Shown here piece after piece: positions 6,806 to 15,823 of a DNA stretch of 29,401 nucleotides. Origin of the DNA: Bacillota bacterium (lineage in GTDB: Bacteria; Bacillota_I; Bacilli_A; RFN20; CAG-826); the NCBI GenBank assembly GCA_023443485.1, contig JAEZUH010000085.1, forward strand, positions 1 to 29,401. Direction: 5' to 3'. Below the pieces are notes generated by a model that saw nothing but the letters and a program-made list of their open reading frames with translations, had not been told where the DNA came from and did not search any database. A program made the position numbers and the translations under genes. The first letter of the stretch is position 1, and the number at the start of each line of letters is the position of its first letter.

Positions 6806-8230
6806 TTATCTCCTTTGTAATTCTTCAACGACAAGTTTATTAACAATCGCAGGATTTGCTTTGCCTGCCATTTTTTTCATGACTTGTCCGACGAGAAACC
6901 CTATCGCTCGATCTTTACCATTTTGGTAATCAATAATTGCTTGTGGATTGCTATCGATAATTTCTTTAACTGCTTGACCAATTAAATCGCCATCACTAAC
7001 CAAATCGGCACCTATAATTTTTTTGACAATTTCGGGGTCTTCATCTTTTTCGATTAATTTTTGAAAGATTTCACGGCCTTGCTTATTAGAGACTTGTTGT
7101 TTTTCAATCATCAAAACAAGTTTTCCCAAATTCCGTGGAGAAACTTTGAATTGGTCGATATCAATCATCTCTTTGTTGAGGATGGATTGAACATCAACAA
7201 TAATCCAGTTTGCCAATAGTTTTGCGCTCGCTCCAGATTTAATGGCTTCATCAAAATAAACGCAAGTTTTTTTGTTAGAAATAAGCATTTGTGAATCGTA
7301 ATCGTTGAGACCGAGATTTTGATAACGCGCTAATTTTACTTCAGCCAATTCAGGAGAAGTATCTATCGCGTTTTTAATGAAATCTTCGCTCAATTTTATG
7401 GGAGGAATATTTGGTTCAACAAAGTATTTATAATCAACAGCGTCGGTTTTTAGTCTCATTAATATGGTTTGTTTTAATCCTTCATCGAAACGCCTTGTTT
7501 CCTGAGTAACTGCCCCACCACTAAGTAGGACTTTTTCTTGTCTCTTTATTTCATAATCAACGGCTTTTTCAATATTGGCAAAACTGTTGAGATTTTTAAT
7601 TTCAACTTTTGTGCCAAGTTTTTTTGCACCCACAGGGCGAAGCGAAATGTTGACATCACAACGAAGTGATCCTTCTTCCATCTTGCCAGTACTGACATCA
7701 AGAAAGGTAACAATAGAACGGATTTTTTCCACATATTGTCTTGCTTCTTCTCCACTGCGAAGGTCCGGACGAGACACAATTTCTACCAAGGGTATACCGG
7801 CACGATTATAGTCAAGTAATGTGCAATCCCAGGAATGAAGTTGCTTACAAGTGTCTTCCTCTAGATGAAGTCTTTCAATGCTGATGGTCCTTTTTCCTAA
7901 AGAGGTATTAATTTCTAATTTTCCATCAGAACCTATTGGTCTTTGTTGTTGAGTAATTTGATAACCTTTTGGAAGATCACTGTAGAAATAGTTTTTGCGG
8001 TCAAACCAAAGCTCTCTATCAATAGTCATATTTAAAGCATTACAAATACGAATAGCATTGATTACAGCTTGTTTGTTAACGACAGGCATTGTCCCTGGGA
8101 AAGCTAAATCGAGAGGGACAGTAAGGGTATTAGGAAGTTCCCCATAACAAATAGGGGCATTAGAAAACATCTTGCTCTTGGTGTTCATTTCGACATGGAT
8201 TTCTAGTCCGATAACAGCTTCGAAGTTCAT
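6806..8230 (-). CDS. gatB: Asp-tRNA(Asn)/Glu-tRNA(Gln) amidotransferase subunit B
   Basis: 474-residue GatB, which binds the misacylated tRNA and phosphorylates its Glu or Asp before amidation inside GatCAB. The N-terminal cradle domain begins with GLEIHVEM and includes RKNYFYSDLPKGYQI. The helical and YqeY-like tail covers roughly the last 180 residues. Length is normal (about 475). The AAGGAGG site overlaps the gatA end and the genes are 1 base apart, giving tight coupling in the order gatC-gatA-gatB. Because asnS is present at 17-18 kb, the main job here is probably making Gln-tRNAGln; no GlnRS gene is seen in the window. Confidence 0.97.
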   Translation of the reverse strand: MNFEAVIGLEIHVEMNTKSKMFSNAPICYGELPNTLTVPLDLAFPGTMPVVNKQAVINAIRICNALNMTIDRELWFDRKNYFYSDLPKGYQITQQQRPIGSDGKLEINTSLGKRTISIERLHLEEDTCKQLHSWDCTLLDYNRAGIPLVEIVSRPDLRSGEEARQYVEKIRSIVTFLDVSTGKMEEGSLRCDVNISLRPVGAKKLGTKVEIKNLNSFANIEKAVDYEIKRQEKVLLSGGAVTQETRRFDEGLKQTILMRLKTDAVDYKYFVEPNIPPIKLSEDFIKNAIDTSPELAEVKLARYQNLGLNDYDSQMLISNKKTCVYFDEAIKSGASAKLLANWIIVDVQSILNKEMIDIDQFKVSPRNLGKLVLMIEKQQVSNKQGREIFQKLIEKDEDPEIVKKIIGADLVSDGDLIGQAVKEIIDSNPQAIIDYQNGKDRAIGFLVGQVMKKMAGKANPAIVNKLVVEELQRR

Positions 8231-8231
8231 C

Positions 8232-9692
8232 TTATTTTCCCTCCTTTGCGACTAAATCTTTTAGTTGAGTAATATTTTCAATTCCTTTAGCGAGAGAAAG
8301 TACTTCCGATTCAGCAAATCTCTTTCCGGTTAAATTGACCCCAAAAGGTAAACCTTTATCAAAGCCAAGAGGCAGTACGATTGATGGTAAACCGGCAAAA
8401 TTGCCAATAGCGAGGTGATTGTCAGAAATAAGATATTCATTTGATAATTTATCGCCTTTCTCTCCTTGAAAGAGAGGGGCTGTTGAAGGAGCGGCTGGTA
8501 AATAAATAACATCATAATCTTTTAAGATATTGTTCGTAGCATCGACGATAAGTCTACGAACTTTTTGAGCCCTTAAAAATACTTCAGCTTGGTTCTCTTT
8601 GAATAGTGAATAACTGCCAATTACGAATCGTCGTTTAATCATTTCACAAAAACCTTCAGTTCTAGCCTTTGTCATTACTTCTTCGTAATCTTTTCCATCG
8701 AATCTTGGGCCGAATTTGATGCCATCAAGATTGGCATTATTGCTCGTCGCTTCCGAACATGAAATTACTATATATGTAGGATATATTGCCTTGCAGAGTT
8801 TTAAATCCATTGAAACGAAATCAACTCTCGCGCCTTGTTGCTTCAATGTTTCAATAGTTTTGTCAAATGAAGCAATGATGTTGCGATTGCTAATTGAGTC
8901 ATAAATTTCTTTAATGACCGCGAATTTTTTACCGTTTAAGTGTGCGCTAATCGATTGGGAGTATTTTTCTACTGCAACTGTTGATGAAGAGCTATCTTTC
9001 TCATCTCTTCCTGATAGAGCTTCTAAAACGATGGCTGAATCCATGACATTTCTGGTAAAAAAGGCCACGTGGTCAAGAGACGGAGCGAAAGGGAATAGAC
9101 CAAATCTAGAAATTCGACCCCATGTTGGCTTCATTCCAACAAGAGCAGCATAGCTGGCTGGCTTACGCACACTATCACCAGTATCTGAACCAATAGCGAA
9201 AGGAACAATGCCAGAAGCCACTGCTGCGGCAGAGCCACAGCTCGAACCACCTACCATATGTTTATGGGAAGGATCCCAAGGATTATAAGTCAAACCTTTA
9301 TGCCCAGTCATGCCTGTTCCACCCATTGCGAGCTCATCAAGAGTGGCCTTCCCAATTAAAATTGCTCCTTGTTCTGTTAAGCGAAGATAAACCTCGCTTG
9401 AGAAAATTGGGGTATAACCCCTTAATATGTTGGAAGAAGCGCATGTTGGAATATCTTTCGTTGAAAAGTTGTCTTTTAACGCATAAGGAATTCCCCATAA
9501 CAGATTGTTTTGTTTGTTTGGGTCCAAGCGATTAACCGCTTCAAGAGCTTCCTTCTCACAAATATATTCAAAAGCGTTATTTTGATCATTTTTAGCTTTT
9601 TCTAAAGATTGTTTTACTAACTCTAAAGGAGTTATTTTGCCTTCTAAAATAGCTTGATGAAGGCTCAAAATATCGAGAGATAAATATTCCAT
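8232..9692 (-). CDS. gatA: Asp-tRNA(Asn)/Glu-tRNA(Gln) amidotransferase subunit A
   Basis: Amidase-signature glutaminase that releases ammonia from glutamine for the GatB site. The start at 9692 (MEYLSLDIL) is preferred over the upstream in-frame start at 9746 because it gives the usual length (486 residues), lies 1 base after the gatC stop and has an AAGGTGGTGG ribosome site. The triad is Lys-73 (ALKDN), Ser-150 (GGSS) and nucleophile Ser-174. The motif around the nucleophile reads SDTGDSVRKPAS where family members normally have SDTGGSIRQPAS, so the Gly before the Ser is Asp-173. GGSSCGS also differs from the usual GGSSGGS. The reading frame is intact and the operon context argues that it works. 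Confidence 0.95.
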   Translation of the reverse strand: MEYLSLDILSLHQAILEGKITPLELVKQSLEKAKNDQNNAFEYICEKEALEAVNRLDPNKQNNLLWGIPYALKDNFSTKDIPTCASSNILRGYTPIFSSEVYLRLTEQGAILIGKATLDELAMGGTGMTGHKGLTYNPWDPSHKHMVGGSSCGSAAAVASGIVPFAIGSDTGDSVRKPASYAALVGMKPTWGRISRFGLFPFAPSLDHVAFFTRNVMDSAIVLEALSGRDEKDSSSSTVAVEKYSQSISAHLNGKKFAVIKEIYDSISNRNIIASFDKTIETLKQQGARVDFVSMDLKLCKAIYPTYIVISCSEATSNNANLDGIKFGPRFDGKDYEEVMTKARTEGFCEMIKRRFVIGSYSLFKENQAEVFLRAQKVRRLIVDATNNILKDYDVIYLPAAPSTAPLFQGEKGDKLSNEYLISDNHLAIGNFAGLPSIVLPLGFDKGLPFGVNLTGKRFAESEVLSLAKGIENITQLKDLVAKEGK

Positions 9693-9693
9693 A

Positions 9694-9990
9694 TTAGCCC
9701 ACCACCTTTGGTAATCTAATTTGACCATCAACAACATGACCAGCATTTTTTAAAGCAATCTCTTGCGGAACTGGTGTCGTGGGAATATCTTCCCTTAAGT
9801 AATCGGTTGTCACATCAAAAGGAAATGTCATTGGAGATACTTCATCAACTCCCGGAATTTGAGAAATTAGTTCCATCTGTCGAATGATGACATCGAACTC
9901 TTCAAGAAGAGTGATGTACTCGCTATCTTTCATGTCGAACATAAGGTTATTCGCTACTTGTTTTAATAAAGGCATGTCTACATTTTTCAT
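9694..9990 (-). CDS. gatC: Asp-tRNA(Asn)/Glu-tRNA(Gln) amidotransferase subunit C
   Basis: Small helical GatC that wraps around GatA and GatB and stabilises the complex. The start at 9990 (MKNVDMPLLKQVANNLMFDM) gives 98 residues, the normal size. A longer in-frame start at 10050 lies upstream of the extended -10 at 10018-10026 and can be dismissed. The ending VDGQIRLPKVVG is typical of GatC (a DGxxxVPxV pattern). A modest AGGA ribosome site lies 11 nt upstream. It is first in the gatCAB operon. Confidence 0.93.
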   Translation of the reverse strand: MKNVDMPLLKQVANNLMFDMKDSEYITLLEEFDVIIRQMELISQIPGVDEVSPMTFPFDVTTDYLREDIPTTPVPQEIALKNAGHVVDGQIRLPKVVG

Positions 9991-10017
9991 AATAAAAAAT
10001 CCTACTTCAACAGAAGT

Positions 10018-10026
10018 ATTGTAACA
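10018..10026 (-). promoter_or_regulatory. gatCAB operon promoter (extended -10)
   Basis: TGTTACAAT on the minus strand is an extended -10. The predicted start leaves about 20 nt of leader, and a small 5-bp hairpin ACTTC/GAAGT begins right after the -10 box. No good -35 at standard spacing. Confidence 0.6.
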
Positions 10027-10130
10027 TAATGCCAAATTTTTATTTACCAATTTCTTATTTAAGAAAAATGATTTTCAATAAACAATCAAAAAAGAGAAAT
10101 TAGAAATTAAACAAAAAGATTATTTTTAGA

Positions 10131-12113
10131 TTAAATCAGGGCTTTGAATTCGTCTTCACTCAAGACGGTAATTCCTAAAGAATTCGCCTTATCAAGTTTA
10201 GATCCTGCTTCAGTTCCAGCGACGACAACATCAGTGGCTTTTGAGACTGAGCTAGTTACTTTAGCACCAAGATTTTCTAGCAACTCAGTCGCTTCTTTTC
10301 TGCCGATAAAAGAAAGGGTTCCAGTCAGTACAACGGTTTTCCCAGAAAAGAAAGAATTTGCAGCTTGAGTGTTGCTTGCTATATAAGCAAAATTGAGTCC
10401 GTGTTCTTTGAGAGAATCAATGATTTGTAAGTTATTTTCGTTAGAGAACCAATCAACGAGAGAATGAGCGACAACTGGTCCGATATCTGGTATCTCAAGA
10501 AGTTCTTCTTCTGTCGCTTTGATTAAGTTATCAATGTGTTCATACTTCTTCGCCAAAGTCTTAGCCATTTTGGCACCAATTTCTTTTATTCCGAGTCCAA
10601 AAAGAATCTTTTCTAAAGAATTGCTTTTTGAAACTTCGATGGCTTTAAGCAAATTATCAATTGATTTAGCTTGCCATCCATCAAGATTGATTATTTCATC
10701 ACGATAATTAAAGAGACTATAAATGTCATTAATATAATGTAAAAAGTTTTGATTAAAGAATTGCTCGGCTACTTTTTCACCAAGGCCATCGATATCCATC
10801 GCATCGCGAGAGGCAAAGTGAATAATTGCTTCTACTTGTCGGGCATCACACGAGTGGTTAGTGCAAAAATGCATGGCATCTTTTTTTACTAGCTTGGACC
10901 CGCAAACAGGGCAATTTTCAATCATCTTGTATGGGGTTTGAGTTCCATCTCTTTTCTCGATTAAAACACGAACTACTTCTGGAATAACATCTCCCGCTTT
11001 TCGTAATACAACATAATCTCCAACCATTAGATGTTTTTCAATTATAAAATCTTCATTGTGAAGAGTTGCTCTTTGAACAGTACTTCCAGCCACTCGAACT
11101 GGTTCAAGAACAGCATTTGGAGTAACTTTCCCTGTTCTTCCAACGGTATATATAATGTCAGTTAATTTGGTGACTACTTCTTCAGGTGGAAATTTATAAG
11201 CGATGGCCCATCTTGGCGTTTTGGCGGTATATCCAAGTTTATTGTATAAAGACATGTCGTCAACCTTGATGACAATGCCATCGATGTCATAACTTAACGA
11301 GCTTCTTTTTTGTGCGTATTCTTTTATGTAATCAATGACTTCATCAATTCCATGACAAAGGCGGCGTTCAGGATTTGTTTTGAAGCCGAGTTTGCTAACC
11401 ATGTTTAAGGCTTCAGAGTGGTAGCGAACACCAAAATCTTTAGCATTTACAAAATAGTACCAGAAGGCATCCAATCCTCTTGTGGCCGCAATTCCGCTGT
11501 CTAATTGGCGAACACTTCCAGCGGCTGCATTACGCGCATTGGCAAAAAGGGGCTCGCCATTATTTTTACGTTCTTCATTGAGCTTAAGAAGTGATTTTTT
11601 TGGCATAAAAACTTCGCCGCGAACTTCAAAATCCCCATCGAGATCAATGCGAGTTGGAATTGATTTAATAGTGATGACATTGGCGGTGACATCTTCACCT
11701 TCAACGCCATCTCCTCGTGTCGCAGCGTATACTAATTTTTTGTTATAAACTAAAGACATACCTAGACCATCAATTTTCATCTCGGTCATATAGGTAATTT
11801 TATCTGTTCCGACAACATCGCGAACTTTCTGATCAAAATCACGAAGATCGTCTTCGTTAAATGCGTTAGCCAAAGAGAGCATTGATCGTTGGTGTGTTAC
11901 TTTTTTAAATTGTTCTTGAACCAATCCTCCAACTCTTTGAGTTGGTGAAAGAGGACTAGCTAATTCAGGAAAAGCTTTCTCTAAAGCAATAAGTTCTTGC
12001 ATTAAGCGGTCATATTCAGCATCGGTCACACTTGGATTATCTAAAACATAGTATTCATAATTATATTTTTCCAACAGATTTGTGATTTCTAGAGCTCTTT
12101 CTTTTGGTGTCAT
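10131..12113 (-). CDS. ligA: NAD-dependent DNA ligase
   Basis: 660-residue replicative ligase that seals nicks using NAD+. Domain order: Ia (about 1-70, DNPSVTDAEYD), adenylation domain with nucleophile Lys-113 in KIDG, OB fold (about 315-395), four-Cys zinc finger starting CPVCGSKL (about 403), helix-hairpin-helix region (about 430-570) and a C-terminal BRCT domain (about 585-660). A strong GAGGAGG ribosome site lies within the end of pcrA, and the ATG overlaps the pcrA stop (ATGA), so the two are translationally coupled, as in Bacillus pcrA-ligA. No strong terminator follows: the 80 bases after the stop hold a weak AT-rich hairpin at 10051-10066 only. Confidence 0.98.
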   Translation of the reverse strand: MTPKERALEITNLLEKYNYEYYVLDNPSVTDAEYDRLMQELIALEKAFPELASPLSPTQRVGGLVQEQFKKVTHQRSMLSLANAFNEDDLRDFDQKVRDVVGTDKITYMTEMKIDGLGMSLVYNKKLVYAATRGDGVEGEDVTANVITIKSIPTRIDLDGDFEVRGEVFMPKKSLLKLNEERKNNGEPLFANARNAAAGSVRQLDSGIAATRGLDAFWYYFVNAKDFGVRYHSEALNMVSKLGFKTNPERRLCHGIDEVIDYIKEYAQKRSSLSYDIDGIVIKVDDMSLYNKLGYTAKTPRWAIAYKFPPEEVVTKLTDIIYTVGRTGKVTPNAVLEPVRVAGSTVQRATLHNEDFIIEKHLMVGDYVVLRKAGDVIPEVVRVLIEKRDGTQTPYKMIENCPVCGSKLVKKDAMHFCTNHSCDARQVEAIIHFASRDAMDIDGLGEKVAEQFFNQNFLHYINDIYSLFNYRDEIINLDGWQAKSIDNLLKAIEVSKSNSLEKILFGLGIKEIGAKMAKTLAKKYEHIDNLIKATEEELLEIPDIGPVVAHSLVDWFSNENNLQIIDSLKEHGLNFAYIASNTQAANSFFSGKTVVLTGTLSFIGRKEATELLENLGAKVTSSVSKATDVVVAGTEAGSKLDKANSLGITVLSEDEFKALI

Positions 12114-14326
12114 GCCTTATGTCCTCCTCGAGTAATAGATGGGTGATTACCCATTAATGATTTTTTGCCATGAGTTTCGAATAATACGGTGATGATTCCG
12201 TCTCCTTCTATCTCAACTACTTTGCCAACTCCAAAGGTTTTATGAACGACAGTATCTCCTTCTGCCCAATCTTCGATGTTATTTGTTTTCTTTGAGAAGT
12301 CTTGTTTAATTGGCTCATCGCTAGAAAAATCAAGGTTAGGTCCATCATTAAAATGGTATTCTTTTTGTTTGATTTGAGATTTAAAGGGACTATATGTATC
12401 AACACTTTGCGCTACGTCGTTTCCTGATTCAGCTAAAAATTGGGAAGGTAATAATCGACCACCTAAAACATAGGAATAATCGGCCGAGAAAGTTAAATAT
12501 AGTTTCTCTTTTGCCCTTGTCATAGCAACGTACGCCAATCTTCTTTCCTCTTCGAGACCGCGATATCCCGATTCAGCGACCGATCGAGAGTGGGGAAAAA
12601 CACCATCATTAAACCGAACAACAAAAACGATTGGATATTCTAGTCCTTTCGCGGTGTGAGCGGTCATCATGGTAACAAAGTCACCTTCAATTACGTCATC
12701 TTGAGCAGAGTATAAAGCAATATTTTGTAAATATTCATCAAATGTAGACTCTGGATTAGCTTTCAAATAATGACGAATGTCAGCGAAAAGAGCCTTGATG
12801 TTTTCAATTCTCTCATCACCATCATCTTCCTTAAGCAAATAATCTTTATAACCAGTCGACCAAATCATATCTTCTAATGTTTTAGAAAACACTTCATCAT
12901 TTTCGTTAATTTTTTCTCTGGTGAGGTCAATTAGTTCAATCATTGATTTGAGTTTAACAACTGCTCTAGCTGGCACTTCAGTTTTATCTAAATCAAGTCC
13001 TTTTATGAAATCAAAAAGGGATAAATTTGCGGTTGCAGCTTCTTCTTTAATTTTTGAAACTGTCATATCTCCGATTCCTCTTGTAGGTACATTGATAATT
13101 CTTTCAAAAGCTATGTTGTCTTGAGTGTTAGTAATTAAACGAAAGTAAGCAAGAACATCCTTGATTTCTCTTCTTTGATAGAACTTCTGTCCCCCATAAA
13201 TCTTATAAGGAATGCCACGATTGACAAAAGCGGCTTCAAACTCCATTGTCACATAGTTAGAACGATACAAAACAACGATGTCGGAATAACGACGATGATC
13301 GCCTTTAACAAGTTTTTGAATTTCTCGAGCGACATAATCCGCTTCACCCTTTGAAGAAGGACCTGAAAAAACAACAACAGGCTCGCCTTTATCCAAACGA
13401 GTATAGAGGTTTTTAGGAACTCTCAATTTATTGTTCGATATTAGTTTATTTGCCGAATCGAGTATCTTTTGCGTACTGCGATAATTTCTTTCCAAAACAA
13501 TTGTTTCAACATTGGAAAATTCTTTAATTAAATCTAAAATGATGTTTTGGTTGGCTCCTCGCCAGGTATAAATGGTCTGATCTGGATCACCAACAACATA
13601 TAACGAAGTATTCGAATTTTGCAAAAGTTTGATCATTCGATATTCGACATCATTAGTATCCTGGAATTCATCAATTAAAATATGATTAAAACGCCGTTGC
13701 CATTTTTGGCGGATATCGGGGTATTTATCTAAAATAAGATTCGTTCTAAGCAACAGATCATCAAAATCGAGAGAGAAACTTTTGTTTTTTTCATCTTCAT
13801 AAATTGAATATATTTCAAGACAGGTCTTTTCATCTTCAAAAGTGGGCTTATCGATTTTAATATCTTCGGGATATTTTTCTTTAATCTTATTTTTTGAAAT
13901 GTATCCAATTGCACGGCCGACAATTTTGTCTCCTCTTTTGAACCCCATATTTGCGACAATGTCTTTAATGAGCTTAGTTTGATCTTCTTCATCTAAAATT
14001 GAAAAAGTACTGGGAAAACCGAGAATTCCTATTTCTCTTCTAAGGAATTGAGCGGCAAAAGAATGGAAAGTTTTTATCGTTAAATCACTATTTATTTCAG
14101 GGAGCATTTTGATGACTCTCTGTCTCATTTCATTAGCAACCTTATTTGTAAATGTAATAGCTAAAATTGACCAAGGGGGAACATTACATTCAGAGATGAG
14201 AAAAGCGATACGATAAGTCAAAACCCGAGTTTTTCCTGAACCCGCTCCAGCGATGATGCGGACGTACTGTGAGTTTGTCTCGACAGCTTTCAATTGCATT
14301 TCGTTTAATTCTGATTGTATATTCAT
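12110..14326 (-). CDS. pcrA: ATP-dependent DNA helicase PcrA (UvrD/Rep family)
   Basis: 738-residue superfamily 1A 3'-5' helicase for repair, plasmid replication and resolving transcription conflicts. Walker A AGAGSGKT (26-33), motif II LIDEFQDTN, motif III VGDPDQTIYTWRGA, motif V MTAHTAKGLEYPIVFV and motif VI VAMTRAKEKL are all intact. The C-terminal 60 residues (WAEGDTVVHKTFGVGKVVE and on) form the Tudor-like domain by which PcrA binds RNA polymerase. The ATG directly follows a 17-nt palindrome, and no Shine-Dalgarno is visible. The stop overlaps ligA by 4 bases. Confidence 0.98.
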   Translation of the reverse strand: MNIQSELNEMQLKAVETNSQYVRIIAGAGSGKTRVLTYRIAFLISECNVPPWSILAITFTNKVANEMRQRVIKMLPEINSDLTIKTFHSFAAQFLRREIGILGFPSTFSILDEEDQTKLIKDIVANMGFKRGDKIVGRAIGYISKNKIKEKYPEDIKIDKPTFEDEKTCLEIYSIYEDEKNKSFSLDFDDLLLRTNLILDKYPDIRQKWQRRFNHILIDEFQDTNDVEYRMIKLLQNSNTSLYVVGDPDQTIYTWRGANQNIILDLIKEFSNVETIVLERNYRSTQKILDSANKLISNNKLRVPKNLYTRLDKGEPVVVFSGPSSKGEADYVAREIQKLVKGDHRRYSDIVVLYRSNYVTMEFEAAFVNRGIPYKIYGGQKFYQRREIKDVLAYFRLITNTQDNIAFERIINVPTRGIGDMTVSKIKEEAATANLSLFDFIKGLDLDKTEVPARAVVKLKSMIELIDLTREKINENDEVFSKTLEDMIWSTGYKDYLLKEDDGDERIENIKALFADIRHYLKANPESTFDEYLQNIALYSAQDDVIEGDFVTMMTAHTAKGLEYPIVFVVRFNDGVFPHSRSVAESGYRGLEEERRLAYVAMTRAKEKLYLTFSADYSYVLGGRLLPSQFLAESGNDVAQSVDTYSPFKSQIKQKEYHFNDGPNLDFSSDEPIKQDFSKKTNNIEDWAEGDTVVHKTFGVGKVVEIEGDGIITVLFETHGKKSLMGNHPSITRGGHKA

Positions 14327-14350
14327 ATATTGCTTTGCAATATAATATCA
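14327..14350 (-). promoter_or_regulatory. pcrA promoter with palindrome abutting the start codon
   Basis: An extended -10 TGATATTAT lies at 14342-14350 (minus). Immediately downstream is the perfect inverted repeat ATATTGC-TTT-GCAATAT (14327-14343), which ends exactly at the pcrA ATG and overlaps the predicted start site. It could be a repressor operator or a small RNA hairpin hiding the start. TTGACA at 14356-14361 is only 8 nt from the -10 and so is not a normal -35. Confidence 0.5.
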
Positions 14351-14389
14351 CATTATGTCAACTTATTCAATTTATTTCCTGAATTTATC

Positions 14390-14824
14390 TTAAGGCAATT
14401 GGGTTAGTTCAAGGTAAGAAGAAATGTTCTGAACGCCTAAGATGTTAATTTTAACAGTCTTGTTTTCTAGCAAGATTAGACTTGGTGTTCCTCCAAACCA
14501 CATTTCGTCTAGTGATACAGCTCCAATTGTCATCTCAACATCTTCATGAATTGGAATTCCCTTTTTATAAGACAATAAGAAAAAGTTTTTATTTGTAATA
14601 GAAATGAAATTTAACATATCGGTTTTAAACGATTCACAGTAGTAACATTGTTCGCTATAGAAATAAACGAAATAATTGTTTTCTTCCTGTGAGAAAAAAT
14701 CCTCCCATTGTATTTGCAAATAATCGAAATCAACATAATCGTATAAGGGGCCATTACTTTCTAAAGTATTACAAGATGTAGAGCAAATAAGAAAAAGAGA
14801 AGCGAATAATATGAATTTTCTCAC
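14390..14824 (-). CDS. thioredoxin-like lipoprotein
   Basis: 144-residue protein with an N-terminal signal (MRKFILFASLFLICSTSC). Cys-18 is the probable lipidation site, although the lipobox STSC is weak. The mature part has a CYYC active-site motif (Cys-60 and Cys-63, preceded by FYSEQ) and GGTPS (111-115), which supplies the cis-proline opposite the disulfide in thioredoxin folds. This fits an extracytoplasmic membrane-anchored thiol oxidoreductase. The start codon is GTG and has no ribosome site. It is upstream of pcrA on the same strand with 63 bases between, and divergent from the membrane-gene cassette at 14891. The partner protein is unknown. Confidence 0.7.
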   Translation of the reverse strand: MRKFILFASLFLICSTSCNTLESNGPLYDYVDFDYLQIQWEDFFSQEENNYFVYFYSEQCYYCESFKTDMLNFISITNKNFFLLSYKKGIPIHEDVEMTIGAVSLDEMWFGGTPSLILLENKTVKINILGVQNISSYLELTQLP

Positions 14825-14874
14825 AATTATATAGAGTAATATTACGTCCTTTTTTTACAATTTTAGTTTCTTAA

Positions 14875-14883
14875 TGGTAAAAT
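14875..14883 (+). promoter_or_regulatory. promoter of the membrane-protein cassette (leaderless)
   Basis: The extended -10 TGGTAAAAT ends 7 nt before the ATG at 14891, and no Shine-Dalgarno can fit between, so the mRNA is predicted to begin at the start codon. No clear -35. Confidence 0.6.
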
Positions 14884-14890
14884 AAGACAA

Positions 14891-15823
14891 ATGGCAATTT
14901 TCAAAAAGAAAAAGACGCTGGTTGGAAATATGACTTATATGGCTTTAATGGCCGCAATTAATGTTATATTTATTTTGCTATCAGCTTGGATTCCAGTGTT
15001 ATTTATCCTTTTAATATTTATCCTTCCTTTAGCAAGCACAATCGTGACATATTTTTGTCAAAAAAAATACTTTATAATCTATGCAATTACTACAATTCTT
15101 CTTTGTGCATTAGCTAGCTTTTGGGATGTTGGCAATGTAATTTTCTATGTAATACCATCGCTAGTTTCTGGCTTTATTTTTGGGGTATTGATGGAAAAAG
15201 GTATTTCACCAATAATTATTATTTTGTCTGGGGTTTTAGCGCAAATCCTGCTTTCTTATCTCGCTATTCCACTAGTATATTTAATTTATCAAAGAAATAT
15301 AGTGACTGATTTCGCGACAATCTTTTCTTTACAAAATTTTGTCTATCTCAAATATCTTCAGAATATCTTTATTTGTACCATTGCCATTATTCAACAAGCT
15401 ATTTCATTTATGATAATTTATGAAGAGATCTCAAAGATGAATATTAACCCTCTTTTTGAAAAGAAAGATAATATCATTGTCCCATTTTTAACCCTGGGAT
15501 TTATTGGGTTAAGTGCTATATTAGCTTTTGTATATCCTGAACTATCATATTCTGCAATGATCCTTTCTTTATTACTCGGATTTTACTGTGTGGGAATATT
15601 AATCGCTGAGAAAAAAAGATGGATCATAATAACATTGCTTATATCTTCGATTCTTTCATTGTTCGTGTTTTCACTTTTATATGATATTATTCCCGAAACA
15701 GCTCAACCATTAGGCCTTTTAGTCGCTCAGGTATTTCCACTTTTCTGCACAATTATTGTTTTTATCAATAATTATTTGTTAATGAAAACAAACAAAGCTA
15801 CAATTGAAAATAGGCAACCCTAA
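14891..15823 (+). CDS. multi-pass membrane protein, DUF2232/YybS-like or ECF S-component-like
   Basis: 310 residues and almost entirely hydrophobic. A short basic N-terminus (FKKKKT) precedes about eight or nine membrane segments, at roughly 16-34, 35-55, 60-76, 83-100, 106-133, 155-177, 196-214, 220-239, 244-264 and 273-298. The opening TYMALMAAINVIFILLSAWI and the overall size resemble the DUF2232 (YybS) family, and the first part also resembles substrate-binding subunits of ECF transporters. No ATPase or other ECF module is adjacent. It leads a three-gene cassette from a leaderless-type promoter; its TAA overlaps the ATG of the next gene by one base. Function unknown. Confidence 0.7.
   Translation: MAIFKKKKTLVGNMTYMALMAAINVIFILLSAWIPVLFILLIFILPLASTIVTYFCQKKYFIIYAITTILLCALASFWDVGNVIFYVIPSLVSGFIFGVLMEKGISPIIIILSGVLAQILLSYLAIPLVYLIYQRNIVTDFATIFSLQNFVYLKYLQNIFICTIAIIQQAISFMIIYEEISKMNINPLFEKKDNIIVPFLTLGFIGLSAILAFVYPELSYSAMILSLLLGFYCVGILIAEKKRWIIITLLISSILSLFVFSLLYDIIPETAQPLGLLVAQVFPLFCTIIVFINNYLLMKTNKATIENRQP

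Noticed and set aside
9693..9746. Longer N-terminus for gatA (18 extra codons)
   Set aside because: It would run into gatC, adds residues absent from normal GatA, and the internal ATG at 9692 has a ribosome site and ideal spacing.
9991..10050. Longer N-terminus for gatC (20 extra codons)
   Set aside because: The extension lies across and upstream of the extended -10 at 10018-10026; the shorter form has the usual GatC length.
10051..10066. Hairpin TTTCTTA/TAAGAAA after ligA as a terminator
   Set aside because: Entirely A-T apart from one pair per arm, 2-nt loop, and not followed by a clean T-run.
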